Of a stretch of 9,308 nt of DNA, positions 1-8,507 are shown piece after piece. This stretch comes from RBG-16-66-20 sp035517595. GTDB taxonomy: Bacteria; Pseudomonadota; Gammaproteobacteria; Burkholderiales; SG8-39. The notes below the pieces were generated by a model. It did not search any database. It was not told the DNA's origin and saw nothing but the letters and a program-made list of their open reading frames with translations. Position 1 is the stretch's first letter, and each line of letters begins with the position of its first letter. Both the position numbers and the translations under genes were made by a program. Where the stretch lies: contig DATIYN010000236.1 of the NCBI GenBank assembly GCA_035517595.1, forward strand, positions 1-9,308, given 5' to 3'.

Positions 1-2037
1 CGGCGAGCTTCGACAGGTCGGCCACGCGGTTCATGGCGTCGCGCAGGTCGCGCAGCAGCGCCAGGCGCCCGCGCCGCAGCTTCTCGTCCTCGACCATCAC
101 CATCACCTTGTCGAAGAACGCGTCCACGGGCGCCTTCAGCACCGCGAAGCTCTTCAGGTAGCCCGTGTAGTCGCCCTTCTCGTACAGCGGCCTGGCCTTG
201 TCGTAGGCGGCGCGGATCGCCTCGTGCAGCGCCCGCTCGGCGGGTTCCTTCAGCTCCTGCAATTGCGCGTCGCCGAACTTCTCGCCTTTCGCTTCCGCCT
301 GCTTGAGGATGTTGGCGACGCGCTTGTTGGCCGCGGCGAGGCTTTCGGCTTCCGGCAGCGCCTGGAACGCCCGTACCGCCTCCAGCTGCTGCGGCACGAT
401 GCCCAGGTTGACGGGCTGCTTGCTGACCACCGCGTCGACCTGCAGCGTGGAATAGCCGAGCTCCTTGAGGTAGCCCCCGAAGCGATCGAACAGGAAGTCT
501 CGCAGCGGCAGGTGCGCCTTGTTCGCGAACGGCTCGAAGGCGGCGTGGATCAGCTCCTTGAGCGACAGCGGCAGCTTGTGCTCCGCGAGAATGCGGATCA
601 CGCCGAGCGCCGCGCGCCGCAGGCCGAAGGGATCCTTGTCGCCGGTGGGCTGCTGTCCGATGCTGAACAGGCCCGCGAGCGCGTCCATCTTGTCGGCGAG
701 CGCCACCGCGCAGGCGACGTCGCCCTCCGGCAGCCGGTCGCCCGCGAAGCGCGGGCGGTAGTGCGCCTCGATCGCGTCGGCCACCGCGGCTGGCTCCTGA
801 TCGTGCAGCGCGTAGTAGCGGCCCATCACGCCCTGCAGCTCCGGGAACTCGCCGACCATGCCGGTGGGCAGGTCCGCCTTGGCGAGCCAGGCCGCGCGCT
901 CGGCGAGCGCGGCGTCGGCCTTGAGCTGGCGCGCGATCTTGCCGGCGAGCAGCTGCAAGCGCTCCACGCGCTCGAGCTGGCTGCCGAGCTTGTTGTGGTA
1001 GACGACATTGGCAAGCTGCGGCACGCGCTCTTCCAGCCGCGTCTTGCGATCCTGGTCGTAGAAGAAGCGCGCGTCCTCCAGCCTCGGCCGCACCACGCGC
1101 TGGTTGCCGCCCACGATGTGGCGTGCATCCGCGACCTGCATGTTCGAGACGATGAGGAACTTCCCGGTGAGCTTTCCGGCCGCGTCGAAGAGCGGGAAGT
1201 ACTTCTGGTTCTGCCGCATGGTGAGGATCAGGCACTCCTGCGGCACCGCGAGGTAGGCCTTGTCGAACTCGCCGACGTAGACGGCAGGAAACTCGACCAG
1301 CGCCGTCACTTCGTCGAGCAGCCCCTGATAGTCGCCGAGGCCGGCCTTCAGTTCCTTGGACTCTTCATTCAAGAGCCTTTCAATTTCAGATCGTCGCACG
1401 GCGAAATCGACGACGACCTTGCCCTCGTCTTTCAGCTTCCTCTCGTACTCATCCGCGCTCGTGAGCGTGATCTCGGCCTGGCCCATAAAACGGTGGCCGC
1501 GCGTCTTGTTGCGGGACTTGAGGCCGAGCACTTCGCCCGGAACGACCTTCGTCCCGTGCAGCATCACCAGCCCGTGCACCGGCCGCACGAACTGCGCATC
1601 GCCCGAGCCCCAGCGCATCACTTTCGGTATGGGCAGCTTCTTCAGCGCCCTGTCGACGATCTCCGCGAGGACGGCATCCAGCGTCACGCCGGTGTGCTTC
1701 ACATCGGCGACGACGATTTCACCTTTCGGGGTCTGGCGACGCTGAAGCGCTTCGACGGCGACGCCATGCTTCCGCGCGAATCCCTCCACGGCCCTGGCGT
1801 TCGCACTGACCGGCCCGTCAACCAGGCTCTCCGAATCCAGACCTGTCGAGCGGACCTTCTCGATCAGCACGGCCAGCCGGCGCGGTGTTGCAAACGCGTG
1901 CTTTCTCGGGTCGCGATTTCGCAGCCGATGCCTGATCAGATCCGAAGTCACTTCTTCGGCAAAAGCCTCGCTGAGTTGCCGCAGCGAATTCGGCGGCAGC
2001 TCTTCGGTCAGAAGCTCGACGAGGAGCGTCGCTTCGC

Positions 2038-2041
<4 letters not shown>
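1..2041 (-). CDS. glyS: Glycyl-tRNA synthetase beta subunit, missing only its extreme C-terminus
   Basis: The beta subunit of the alpha2beta2 bacterial glycyl-tRNA synthetase works in the cytoplasm with GlyQ to charge tRNA-Gly, and in this family it carries the tRNA-binding parts. I translated the whole minus-strand frame by hand: it starts at GTG (2041-2039) with SEATLLVELLTEELPP, the typical GlyS opening, and stays open for 680 codons to the window edge, ending VADLSKLA. E. coli GlyS has 689 residues, so probably only a few codons are missing. Recognisable stretches are FVRPVHGLVMLHG near residue 155, PQECLILTMRQNQKYFPLF near 265-285, DARFFYDQDR near 320, and a helical DALR-type anticodon-binding region from about residue 570. 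The GTG start overlaps the glyQ TGA stop as GTGA, suggesting translational coupling and matched subunit synthesis. G+C content is lower upstream (about 1141-2040) than in the rest of the gene. Confidence 0.96.
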
Positions 2042-2931
<890 letters not shown>

Positions 2932-2956
2932 CGGCGGGGGGAGCGCGGCCTGAATT

Positions 2957-4417
2957 CTAGCGGCTGCGCCTGCGCCAGGCGAAGAACGCAAGCAGCAGGC
3001 AGAGCGCGAGCGCCGGGCCGTCCGAGTACGCGACGTAGGGCGTGACGCCCGCGCGGCCCTGCGCGCTCGCGTCGAGCCGGCCTTCGGCGAACTGCGGCAG
3101 GCGCGCGAGCACCGCGCCGTCGGCGCCGATCACCGCCGTGATGCCGGTATTGGCGACCGTGAGGTGCGTGCGTCCGGTCTCGAGCGCGCGCATGCGCGCG
3201 ATCTGCAGGTGCTGCCCCGGGGCGAGCGAGTCGCCGAACCAGGCCACGTTGGAGACGTTCACGAGCAGCGTCGCCTCGGGCAGCTGGCGCAGGATCTCGG
3301 CGCCGTACGCGTCCTCGTAACAGATGTTGACGGCGATCTTCTGGCCCGCCGCGGCGATCGGGATCGGCAGCGAGCGGCCGCGCGCGAAGTCCGCCAGCGG
3401 GATGTGCAGCCACTCGCGCACGATCGAGCCGAAGCCGAGCGGCACGAATTCGCCGAAGGGCACGAGGTGCGACTTGTCGTAGGCCTGGCTGCGCGCGAGG
3501 CCGAGGCTCAGCGCGCTGTTGAAGTACTCGCCGTGCCCGTTGCGGCGCACGACGCCGAGCAGCAGGTCGCCGCCGTTGCGGACCGCAAGCCCGCGCAGGC
3601 GCTGCAGATAGGCCGGGTCGACGAGATCGAGGAAGCGCGGCAGCGCAGTCTCGGGCAGCACCACGAGCCGCGCGCGGCTCGCCTCGACAAGCCGCGCGTA
3701 GGTCTCGAGCGTGCGCTCGTAGCGCGCCGGGTCGAACTTGAGGTCCTGTGGCACGTTGCCCTGCACGAGGCTCACGCTCACCGGCGCGCCGACCGGCCGC
3801 GTCCAGGGCACCGCCTGCAGCAGCGCGCCCGCGAGGCCGAGCAGCGCGAGCCCGGCCGCCGCGCGCCAGCGCGCGCGCCCGGCGGCGATCATCTGCAGCA
3901 GGCTCGCTGCCGCCATCGTCGCGAGCGAGGTCAGGTAGGCGCCTCCGAGCGGCGCGAAGCCCGCGAGCGGCGAATCGATCGCCGCGGTGCCGACCGTGAG
4001 CCACGGAAAGCCGGTGAGCACCCAGCCGCGCAGCCACTCGGCGATCACCCAGCAGGCCGGCGCCGCGAGCGCGCGCCACTCGGGCGGAGCGAGCTTCGCC
4101 TGCGCCCAGCCGGCCGCCGCAGGAAACAAGGCAAGGAAGGCGCAGAAGGCCAGCGTCGCGAAGCCCGCGAGCGGGGCGGGCATGCCGCCGTAACGGCTCA
4201 GGCTCACGTAGACCCAGGACACGCCGGCGAGGAACAGGCCGAGCCCGAACCAGAAGCCGGCCAGGCCCGCCGCGCGCGGGGTTTCGGCGCGCGCCCACAA
4301 GTGCAGCAGCGCCGCGAGCGCCGCGAGCGCGGCGGGAAACAGGTCGAGCGGCGAGAAGCCCGCGACGGCCGCCGCGCCTGCGGCGAAGGCGATCGCGTGC
4401 GCGCGCCGCGGCGTCAC
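2957..4417 (-). CDS. lnt: Apolipoprotein N-acyltransferase
   Basis: Lnt is an inner-membrane enzyme that performs the last step of lipoprotein maturation, transferring an acyl chain from a phospholipid to the N-terminal diacylglyceryl-cysteine. The 486-residue product has several hydrophobic segments over residues 1-205, a carbon-nitrogen hydrolase (nitrilase) domain from about 213 (VSVSLVQGNVPQDLKF) to 445, and a C-terminal membrane segment at about 465-481 followed by WRRRSR. The expected catalytic triad is present: Glu256 in VVLPETALP, Lys315 in YDKSHLVPFGEFVP and Cys366 in NICYEDAYG, matching E267/K335/C387 of E. coli. The start is GTG at 4417-4415, overlapping the corC TGA as GTGA, with a weak GGAAAAG upstream. 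Its place after corC is the conserved ybeX-lnt order. Length and motifs are complete. Confidence 0.97.
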   Translation of the reverse strand: MTPRRAHAIAFAAGAAAVAGFSPLDLFPAALAALAALLHLWARAETPRAAGLAGFWFGLGLFLAGVSWVYVSLSRYGGMPAPLAGFATLAFCAFLALFPAAAGWAQAKLAPPEWRALAAPACWVIAEWLRGWVLTGFPWLTVGTAAIDSPLAGFAPLGGAYLTSLATMAAASLLQMIAAGRARWRAAAGLALLGLAGALLQAVPWTRPVGAPVSVSLVQGNVPQDLKFDPARYERTLETYARLVEASRARLVVLPETALPRFLDLVDPAYLQRLRGLAVRNGGDLLLGVVRRNGHGEYFNSALSLGLARSQAYDKSHLVPFGEFVPLGFGSIVREWLHIPLADFARGRSLPIPIAAAGQKIAVNICYEDAYGAEILRQLPEATLLVNVSNVAWFGDSLAPGQHLQIARMRALETGRTHLTVANTGITAVIGADGAVLARLPQFAEGRLDASAQGRAGVTPYVAYSDGPALALCLLLAFFAWRRRSR

Positions 4418-5238
4418 GTCTTCGGCTTTTCCACGATCAGCGTGTAGACGCGGCGGCTGTCGGCGCGCAGCACCTGGAACTTCAGCCCGGCGACCGTGAG
4501 CGACTCGCCGCGCCGCGGCAGGCGCCCGAGCCGCGCGATCACCAGGCCGCCCACCGTGTCCTGCTCCTCGTCGGAGAACTCGGTGCCGAAGGCGGCGTTG
4601 AAATCGGCGATCTGCGTGAGCGCCTTGACGCGGAACCGCCCGCCGGGCTCGGGCAGGATGTTGTCGCTCGCCTCGTCGAAGTCGTACTCGTCCTCGATAT
4701 CGCCGACGATCTGCTCGAGCACGTCCTCGATCGTCACCAGGCCCGCCACGCCGCCGTATTCGTCGACTACGATCGCCATGTGGTTGCGGCTCGCGCGGAA
4801 CTCGCGCAGCAGCACGTTCAGGCGCTTGGACTCGGGCACGAAGATCGCCGGGCGCAGCATCTCGCGCACGTTGAACGGCTCCTCGCCCGCGTAGTGGCGC
4901 AGCAGGTCCTTGGCGAGCAGCACGCCGATTACGTCGTCGCGGCTCTGGTCGATGACCGGGAAGCGCGAGTGCGCCGTGCCGATCACCTGCGGGATGAACT
5001 TGTCGACCGGCTCGTGGATGTCGATCACGTCCATCTGCGCGCGCGGGATCATGATGTCGCGCACCTGCATTTCGGAGACCGCGAGCGCGCCCTCGATGAT
5101 CGACAGCGCGTCGGCGTCGAGGAGGTTGCGCTGGTACGCCGAGCGCAGCAGCCGCGCGAGGGCCGGGCGGTCCGCGGGCCCGCGCAACAGCAGCGCCTTC
5201 AGGCGCTCGAGCAGACGGGGTCCGGCGGGGCTGGTCAT
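4414..5238 (-). CDS. corC: CorC/YbeX-family CBS-domain protein
   Basis: This is a 274-residue protein of the CorC/HlyC family without membrane segments. A short helical N-terminus (residues 1-55) leads into two CBS domains, about 60-118 (VRDIMIPRAQMDVIDIHEP ... FPVIDQSRDDVIGVLLAKDLL) and 125-185 (IFVPESKRLNVLLREFR ... VVDEYGGVAGLVTIEDVLE), and then the CorC/transporter-associated domain at about 200-271 (FRVKALTQIADFNAAFGTE ... DTVGGLVIARLGRLPRRGE). CBS pairs of this kind bind adenine nucleotides. The family has been linked to magnesium/cobalt efflux, and E. coli YbeX also to ribosome-related phenotypes, so the exact role here is open. ATG at 5238 lies 14 bp after the ybeY stop. The stop overlaps the lnt start. 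The gene sits in the usual ybeY-ybeX-lnt order. Confidence 0.94.
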   Translation of the reverse strand: MTSPAGPRLLERLKALLLRGPADRPALARLLRSAYQRNLLDADALSIIEGALAVSEMQVRDIMIPRAQMDVIDIHEPVDKFIPQVIGTAHSRFPVIDQSRDDVIGVLLAKDLLRHYAGEEPFNVREMLRPAIFVPESKRLNVLLREFRASRNHMAIVVDEYGGVAGLVTIEDVLEQIVGDIEDEYDFDEASDNILPEPGGRFRVKALTQIADFNAAFGTEFSDEEQDTVGGLVIARLGRLPRRGESLTVAGLKFQVLRADSRRVYTLIVEKPKT

Positions 5239-5252
5239 TGCGGGCGGGACCC

Positions 5253-5669
5253 CTATTTTACTAGCGTCGTCTCGGCGTACGGGTTCGCGAAGCCGAGGCT
5301 CCGGAGGATGCGGATCTCGGCGCGCTCCATGCGCGCGGCGTCCGCCCGGCGCAGGTGATCGTGGCCGCGCAGGTGCAGCACGCCGTGCACCACCAGGTGA
5401 GCGTAATGCGCGCGCAGCGACTTGCCCTGCGCGCGCGCTTCCTTCGCGATGACCGGATGGCAGAGCACGATGTCGCCGCTGCCGCCGCCATAGCCGAAGG
5501 AGAGGACATTGGTGGGATACGCTTTCTTCCTATAGCGATCGTTGAGAAGTTTCGATTCCGCGACACCGACGACGCGAATCGTCAGGCATCTTCCCGGCAT
5601 AGCGGCCAGTGCAAATCTGCGCAGGATCTCGGCCGCCGGAGCTCGCGGTGCCGCGCGCTGCACGGACAC
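5253..5669 (-). CDS. ybeY: Endoribonuclease YbeY (rRNA maturation factor)
   Basis: YbeY is a small zinc-dependent endoribonuclease needed for 16S rRNA 3'-end processing and 70S ribosome quality control. The signature HGVLHLRGHDH at residues 95-105 contains the three expected metal ligands His95, His99 and His105. Arg47 in NDRYRKKAYPTNVLSF corresponds to the conserved Arg59 of E. coli, and GDIVLC and LGFANPY are also family-typical. I place the start at GTG 5669, one base after the phoH stop, giving 138 residues starting with SVQRAAPRAP, like the SVQxA opening of relatives. GTG at 5663 is the alternative. The frame is open upstream to 5858, but those codons overlap phoH and encode Arg/Ser-rich sequence unlike the family. 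The protein is short compared with 155 residues in E. coli: the N-terminus and the loop before GDIVLC are trimmed. The usual Tyr of GYDH is His103. Confidence 0.93.
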   Translation of the reverse strand: MSVQRAAPRAPAAEILRRFALAAMPGRCLTIRVVGVAESKLLNDRYRKKAYPTNVLSFGYGGGSGDIVLCHPVIAKEARAQGKSLRAHYAHLVVHGVLHLRGHDHLRRADAARMERAEIRILRSLGFANPYAETTLVK

Positions 5670-5670
5670 G

Positions 5671-6649
<979 letters not shown>

Positions 6650-6660
<11 letters not shown>

Positions 6661-7999
6661 GCTGGGCGCGCTCGGGCGCGCTGACGCATTCGCCTCGCAG
6701 CGTGTGCTGGCGCGCCTCGGTGACGCGCAGCGTGACGAAGCGGTCGACGAGGTGCGGGCCGCCGGGGAAGTTGACGACGCGGTTGTTCTCGGTGCGCGCG
6801 GCGAGTTCGCCCGCGTCGCGCCGCGACGGCCCTTCCACGAGCGCGCGCTGCAGCGTGCCGACCATGGCGAGGCTGACGTCGCGCGCCTGCGCGTCGAGCT
6901 GCGCCTGCAGGCGCAGCAGGCGCTCCTGCTTTTCCGCGAGCGGCACCGGGTCGTCCAGCTCCGCCGCCGGCGTGCCGGGGCGCGCGCTGTAGAGGAACGA
7001 GTACGAGCCGTCGAAGGCGAGCTCGCGCGCGAGCGCGAGCGTCGCCTCGAAATCGCCCGCGGTTTCGCCCGGGAAGCCGACGATGAAGTCGGACGTCACG
7101 GAGATGTCCGCGCGCGCCCTGCGCAGGCGCCGCACGATGGACCGGTACTCGAGCGCGGTGTAGCCGCGCTTCATCGCCGCCAGCACGCGGTCCGAGCCCG
7201 ACTGCACCGGCAGGTGCACGTGCGCGGCGAGCGCCGCCAGCCCGGCATGGGCGTCGATCAGGCGCTGCGTGAACTCGCGCGGGTGCGAAGTGGTGTAGCG
7301 AATGCGCTCGATGCCTTCGATTTCGTTGACATAGCAGAGCAGTTCCGCGAAGTCCTGGGGGCGACCGTCGATCTCGCCGCTCCAGGCGTTCACGTTCTGA
7401 CCGAGCAGCGTCACCTCCTTCACGCCCCGCGCGGCGAGGCCGGCAATCTCGGCGACGAGGTCCTCGAACGGCCGCGAGACTTCCGGGCCGCGCGTGTAGG
7501 GCACTACGCAGAAGCTGCAGTACTTGCTGCAGCCTTCCATGACCGAGACGAAGGCGCTTGCGCCTTGCGCGCGCGCTTCCGGCAGGCGGTCGAACTTCTC
7601 GATCGCGGGAAAGCTCACGTCCACCTGCGGCCGGCCGCTCGCGCGCCGGCGCCGCAGCAGCTCGGGCAGGCGGTGCAGCGTCTGCGGGCCGAACACCACG
7701 TCGACGTACGGCGCGCGCTCGACGATCGCGCCGCCCTCCTGGCTCGCCACGCAGCCGCCGACGGCGACCAGAAGCGCCGGATTCGATCGCTTCAGGTGCT
7801 TGATGCGGCCCAGGTCGGCGAAGACCTTCTCCTGCGCCTTCTCGCGCACCGAGCAGGTGTTGAAGACGATGAGGTCGGCCTCGTGCGGCGCGCCCGCCGG
7901 CACGCTGCCCTCGGCCTCGGCGAGCAGCCCGGAGATCTTCTCCGAGTCGTACTCGTTCATCTGGCAGCCGAAGGTGCGGATGTAGTGCTTGCCTGGCAT
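6650..7999 (-). CDS. miaB: tRNA-2-methylthio-N6-dimethylallyladenosine synthase (radical SAM methylthiotransferase)
   Basis: MiaB converts i6A37 to ms2i6A37 in tRNAs that read UNN codons, using S-adenosylmethionine and two [4Fe-4S] clusters. The 449-residue product has the N-terminal methylthiotransferase domain with cluster ligands Cys12 (RTFGCQMNEYDSE), Cys49 (FNTCSVREKA) and Cys83 (VGGCVASQEG). The radical SAM motif CxxxCxxC is at Cys157, Cys161 and Cys164 (MEGCSKYCSFCVVPYTRG), and a C-terminal TRAM domain covers about 375-440. TLLGQNVNAW, TSHPREF, HLPVQSGS and IVGFPGET are the other expected blocks. The methionine just before PGKHYIRTFGCQMN matches the family start (ATG 7999). The leader lacks a Shine-Dalgarno sequence, and a GC hairpin ends one base before the ATG. 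The gene heads the miaB-ybeZ-ybeY-ybeX-lnt series, as in E. coli. Confidence 0.97.
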
Positions 8000-8000
8000 G

Positions 8001-8029
8001 GGCGGCGCGGGTCGGCCGGAACCGCCGCC
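8001..8029 (-). promoter_or_regulatory. Possible GC hairpin in the miaB leader
   Basis: Bases 8001-8006 (GGCGGC) pair with 8024-8029 (GCCGCC), and 8010-8012 with 8021-8023, with a 3-base bulge and an 8-base loop. In the minus-strand transcript this stem ends one base before the miaB AUG and overlaps the last codon region of the upstream small gene (stop at 8029-8031). It could make miaB initiation depend on translation of the upstream gene. A chance fold in GC-rich DNA is equally possible. There is no U-tract, so it is not a terminator. Confidence 0.3.
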
Positions 8030-8343
8030 TACGGCTTCGCGTCCGGCTGCGCGGCTTCCTGCGGGGAGAGGATCCAGGCGCGCTGCAGCTTGCCGTCGGC
8101 GCCGAGCTTGTATTTCACGAGCGCGCTCTTCGGCAGCGCCATGGGCAGCACGATGAAGTTGCGCTCGTTGCGCACCTGCGCGCCCGCGGCGAGCTCGACG
8201 CGCGTGCCGTCGATCTCGACGGCCATGCCCTCGACCGGGACCATCGTGCCGCGCTTCGCGTCCTGCGGAATGAGGCGCATCTGCGCCTGCGCCGTCGCCG
8301 CGGCGGCCGCGATGGCAAGACCCAGGAGGAGGTGGCGAAGCAC
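8029..8343 (-). CDS. Small exported protein of unknown function
   Basis: I recognise this only as resembling short conserved hypothetical proteins of betaproteobacteria; no function is known to me. The 104-residue product has a clear Sec-type signal peptide: MLRH, a hydrophobic run (LLLGLAIAAAAATA), and a probable signal peptidase I site after AQA at residue 20. The mature part of about 84 residues is mixed and probably beta-rich, with IPQDAKRGTM, AVEIDGTRVELAAGAQV, NFIVLPMALPKSALVKYKL and LQRAWILSP, then a polar tail ending DAKP. It has no cysteines, so it is neither a lipoprotein nor disulfide-bonded. The start is GTG 8343: an in-frame TAG lies 12 bases upstream (8353-8355), and the next Met (residue 22) would remove the signal peptide. 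The gene starts 24 bp after the tRNA and ends 29 bp before miaB, so it is probably co-transcribed with both. Confidence 0.82.
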   Translation of the reverse strand: MLRHLLLGLAIAAAAATAQAQMRLIPQDAKRGTMVPVEGMAVEIDGTRVELAAGAQVRNERNFIVLPMALPKSALVKYKLGADGKLQRAWILSPQEAAQPDAKP

Positions 8344-8367
8344 GCGGCGAGTCTACCGAAAAGGAAG

Positions 8368-8444
8368 TGGTGGCGAATCCCAGATTCGAACTGGGGACAA
8401 ACGGATTATGATTCCGCTGCTCTAACCAGCTGAGCTAATTCGCC
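8368..8444 (-). tRNA. tRNA with CAU anticodon, probably elongator tRNA-Met
   Basis: Read on the minus strand, the 77-base sequence folds as a full cloverleaf: acceptor GGCGAAT/ATTCGCC, D-stem GCTC/GAGC with loop AGCTGGTTA, anticodon stem GCGGA/TCCGT, loop ATCATAA (anticodon CAT), variable loop TTGTC, T-stem CCCAG/CTGGG with loop TTCGAAT, discriminator A and encoded CCA. It is not the initiator: position 1 pairs, and the three G-C pairs of the initiator anticodon stem are absent. CAU may mean elongator Met or Ile2 (C34 changed to lysidine). The acceptor stem lacks the C4-G69/C5-G68 pairs typical of Ile2 in E. coli, and metT/metU lie near miaB/ubiF in E. coli, so Met is preferred. Odd points are A at position 32, normally a pyrimidine, and a G27-U43 wobble pair. 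Confidence 0.95.
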
Positions 8445-8507
8445 CCGTGGAAGGGCGCGCATTTTCGCGCAAAAGGGACTTGAAGTCAAAGAGTTGAGAG
8501 ACCAGCG
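8445..8507. other. Divergent intergenic region (63 bp)
   Basis: This short spacer separates the leftward tRNA operon from the rightward monooxygenase gene. It holds the tRNA promoter, a small dyad over its -10 (GCGCG 8455-8459 / CGCGC 8466-8470), a symmetric TTGA-AG-TCAA at 8480-8489 overlapping its -35, and a GAGAG ribosome-binding-like motif at 8496-8500. I could not find a convincing -10/-35 pair for the plus-strand gene. If its promoter lies here, it must overlap the tRNA promoter. Confidence 0.55.
8454..8489 (-). promoter_or_regulatory. Sigma70-type promoter for the tRNA and probably the whole leftward operon
   Basis: On the minus strand, TTGACT (8489-8484) matches the -35 consensus in 5 of 6 bases. 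After exactly 17 bases comes GAAAAT (8466-8461), matching TATAAT in 4 of 6. It is followed by a GC-only discriminator (GCGCGCC) and then the tRNA 5' end at 8444. That puts the start site near 8454, with a leader of about 10 bases. GC-rich discriminators are typical of stringently controlled stable-RNA promoters. No other comparable promoter was noticed down to glyS, and the small gene begins 24 bp after the tRNA, so read-through may supply the downstream genes. Confidence 0.7.

Noticed and set aside
3164..4447. 427-codon plus-strand open frame
   Set aside because: It is antisense to lnt, very Arg/Ala/Glu-rich and without motifs, whereas lnt has all three catalytic residues.
8359..8367. Pyrimidine stretch after the tRNA as an intrinsic terminator
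   Set aside because: The minus-strand CTTCCTTTT is not preceded directly by a dedicated GC hairpin and is interrupted by CC, so it is too weak to call.
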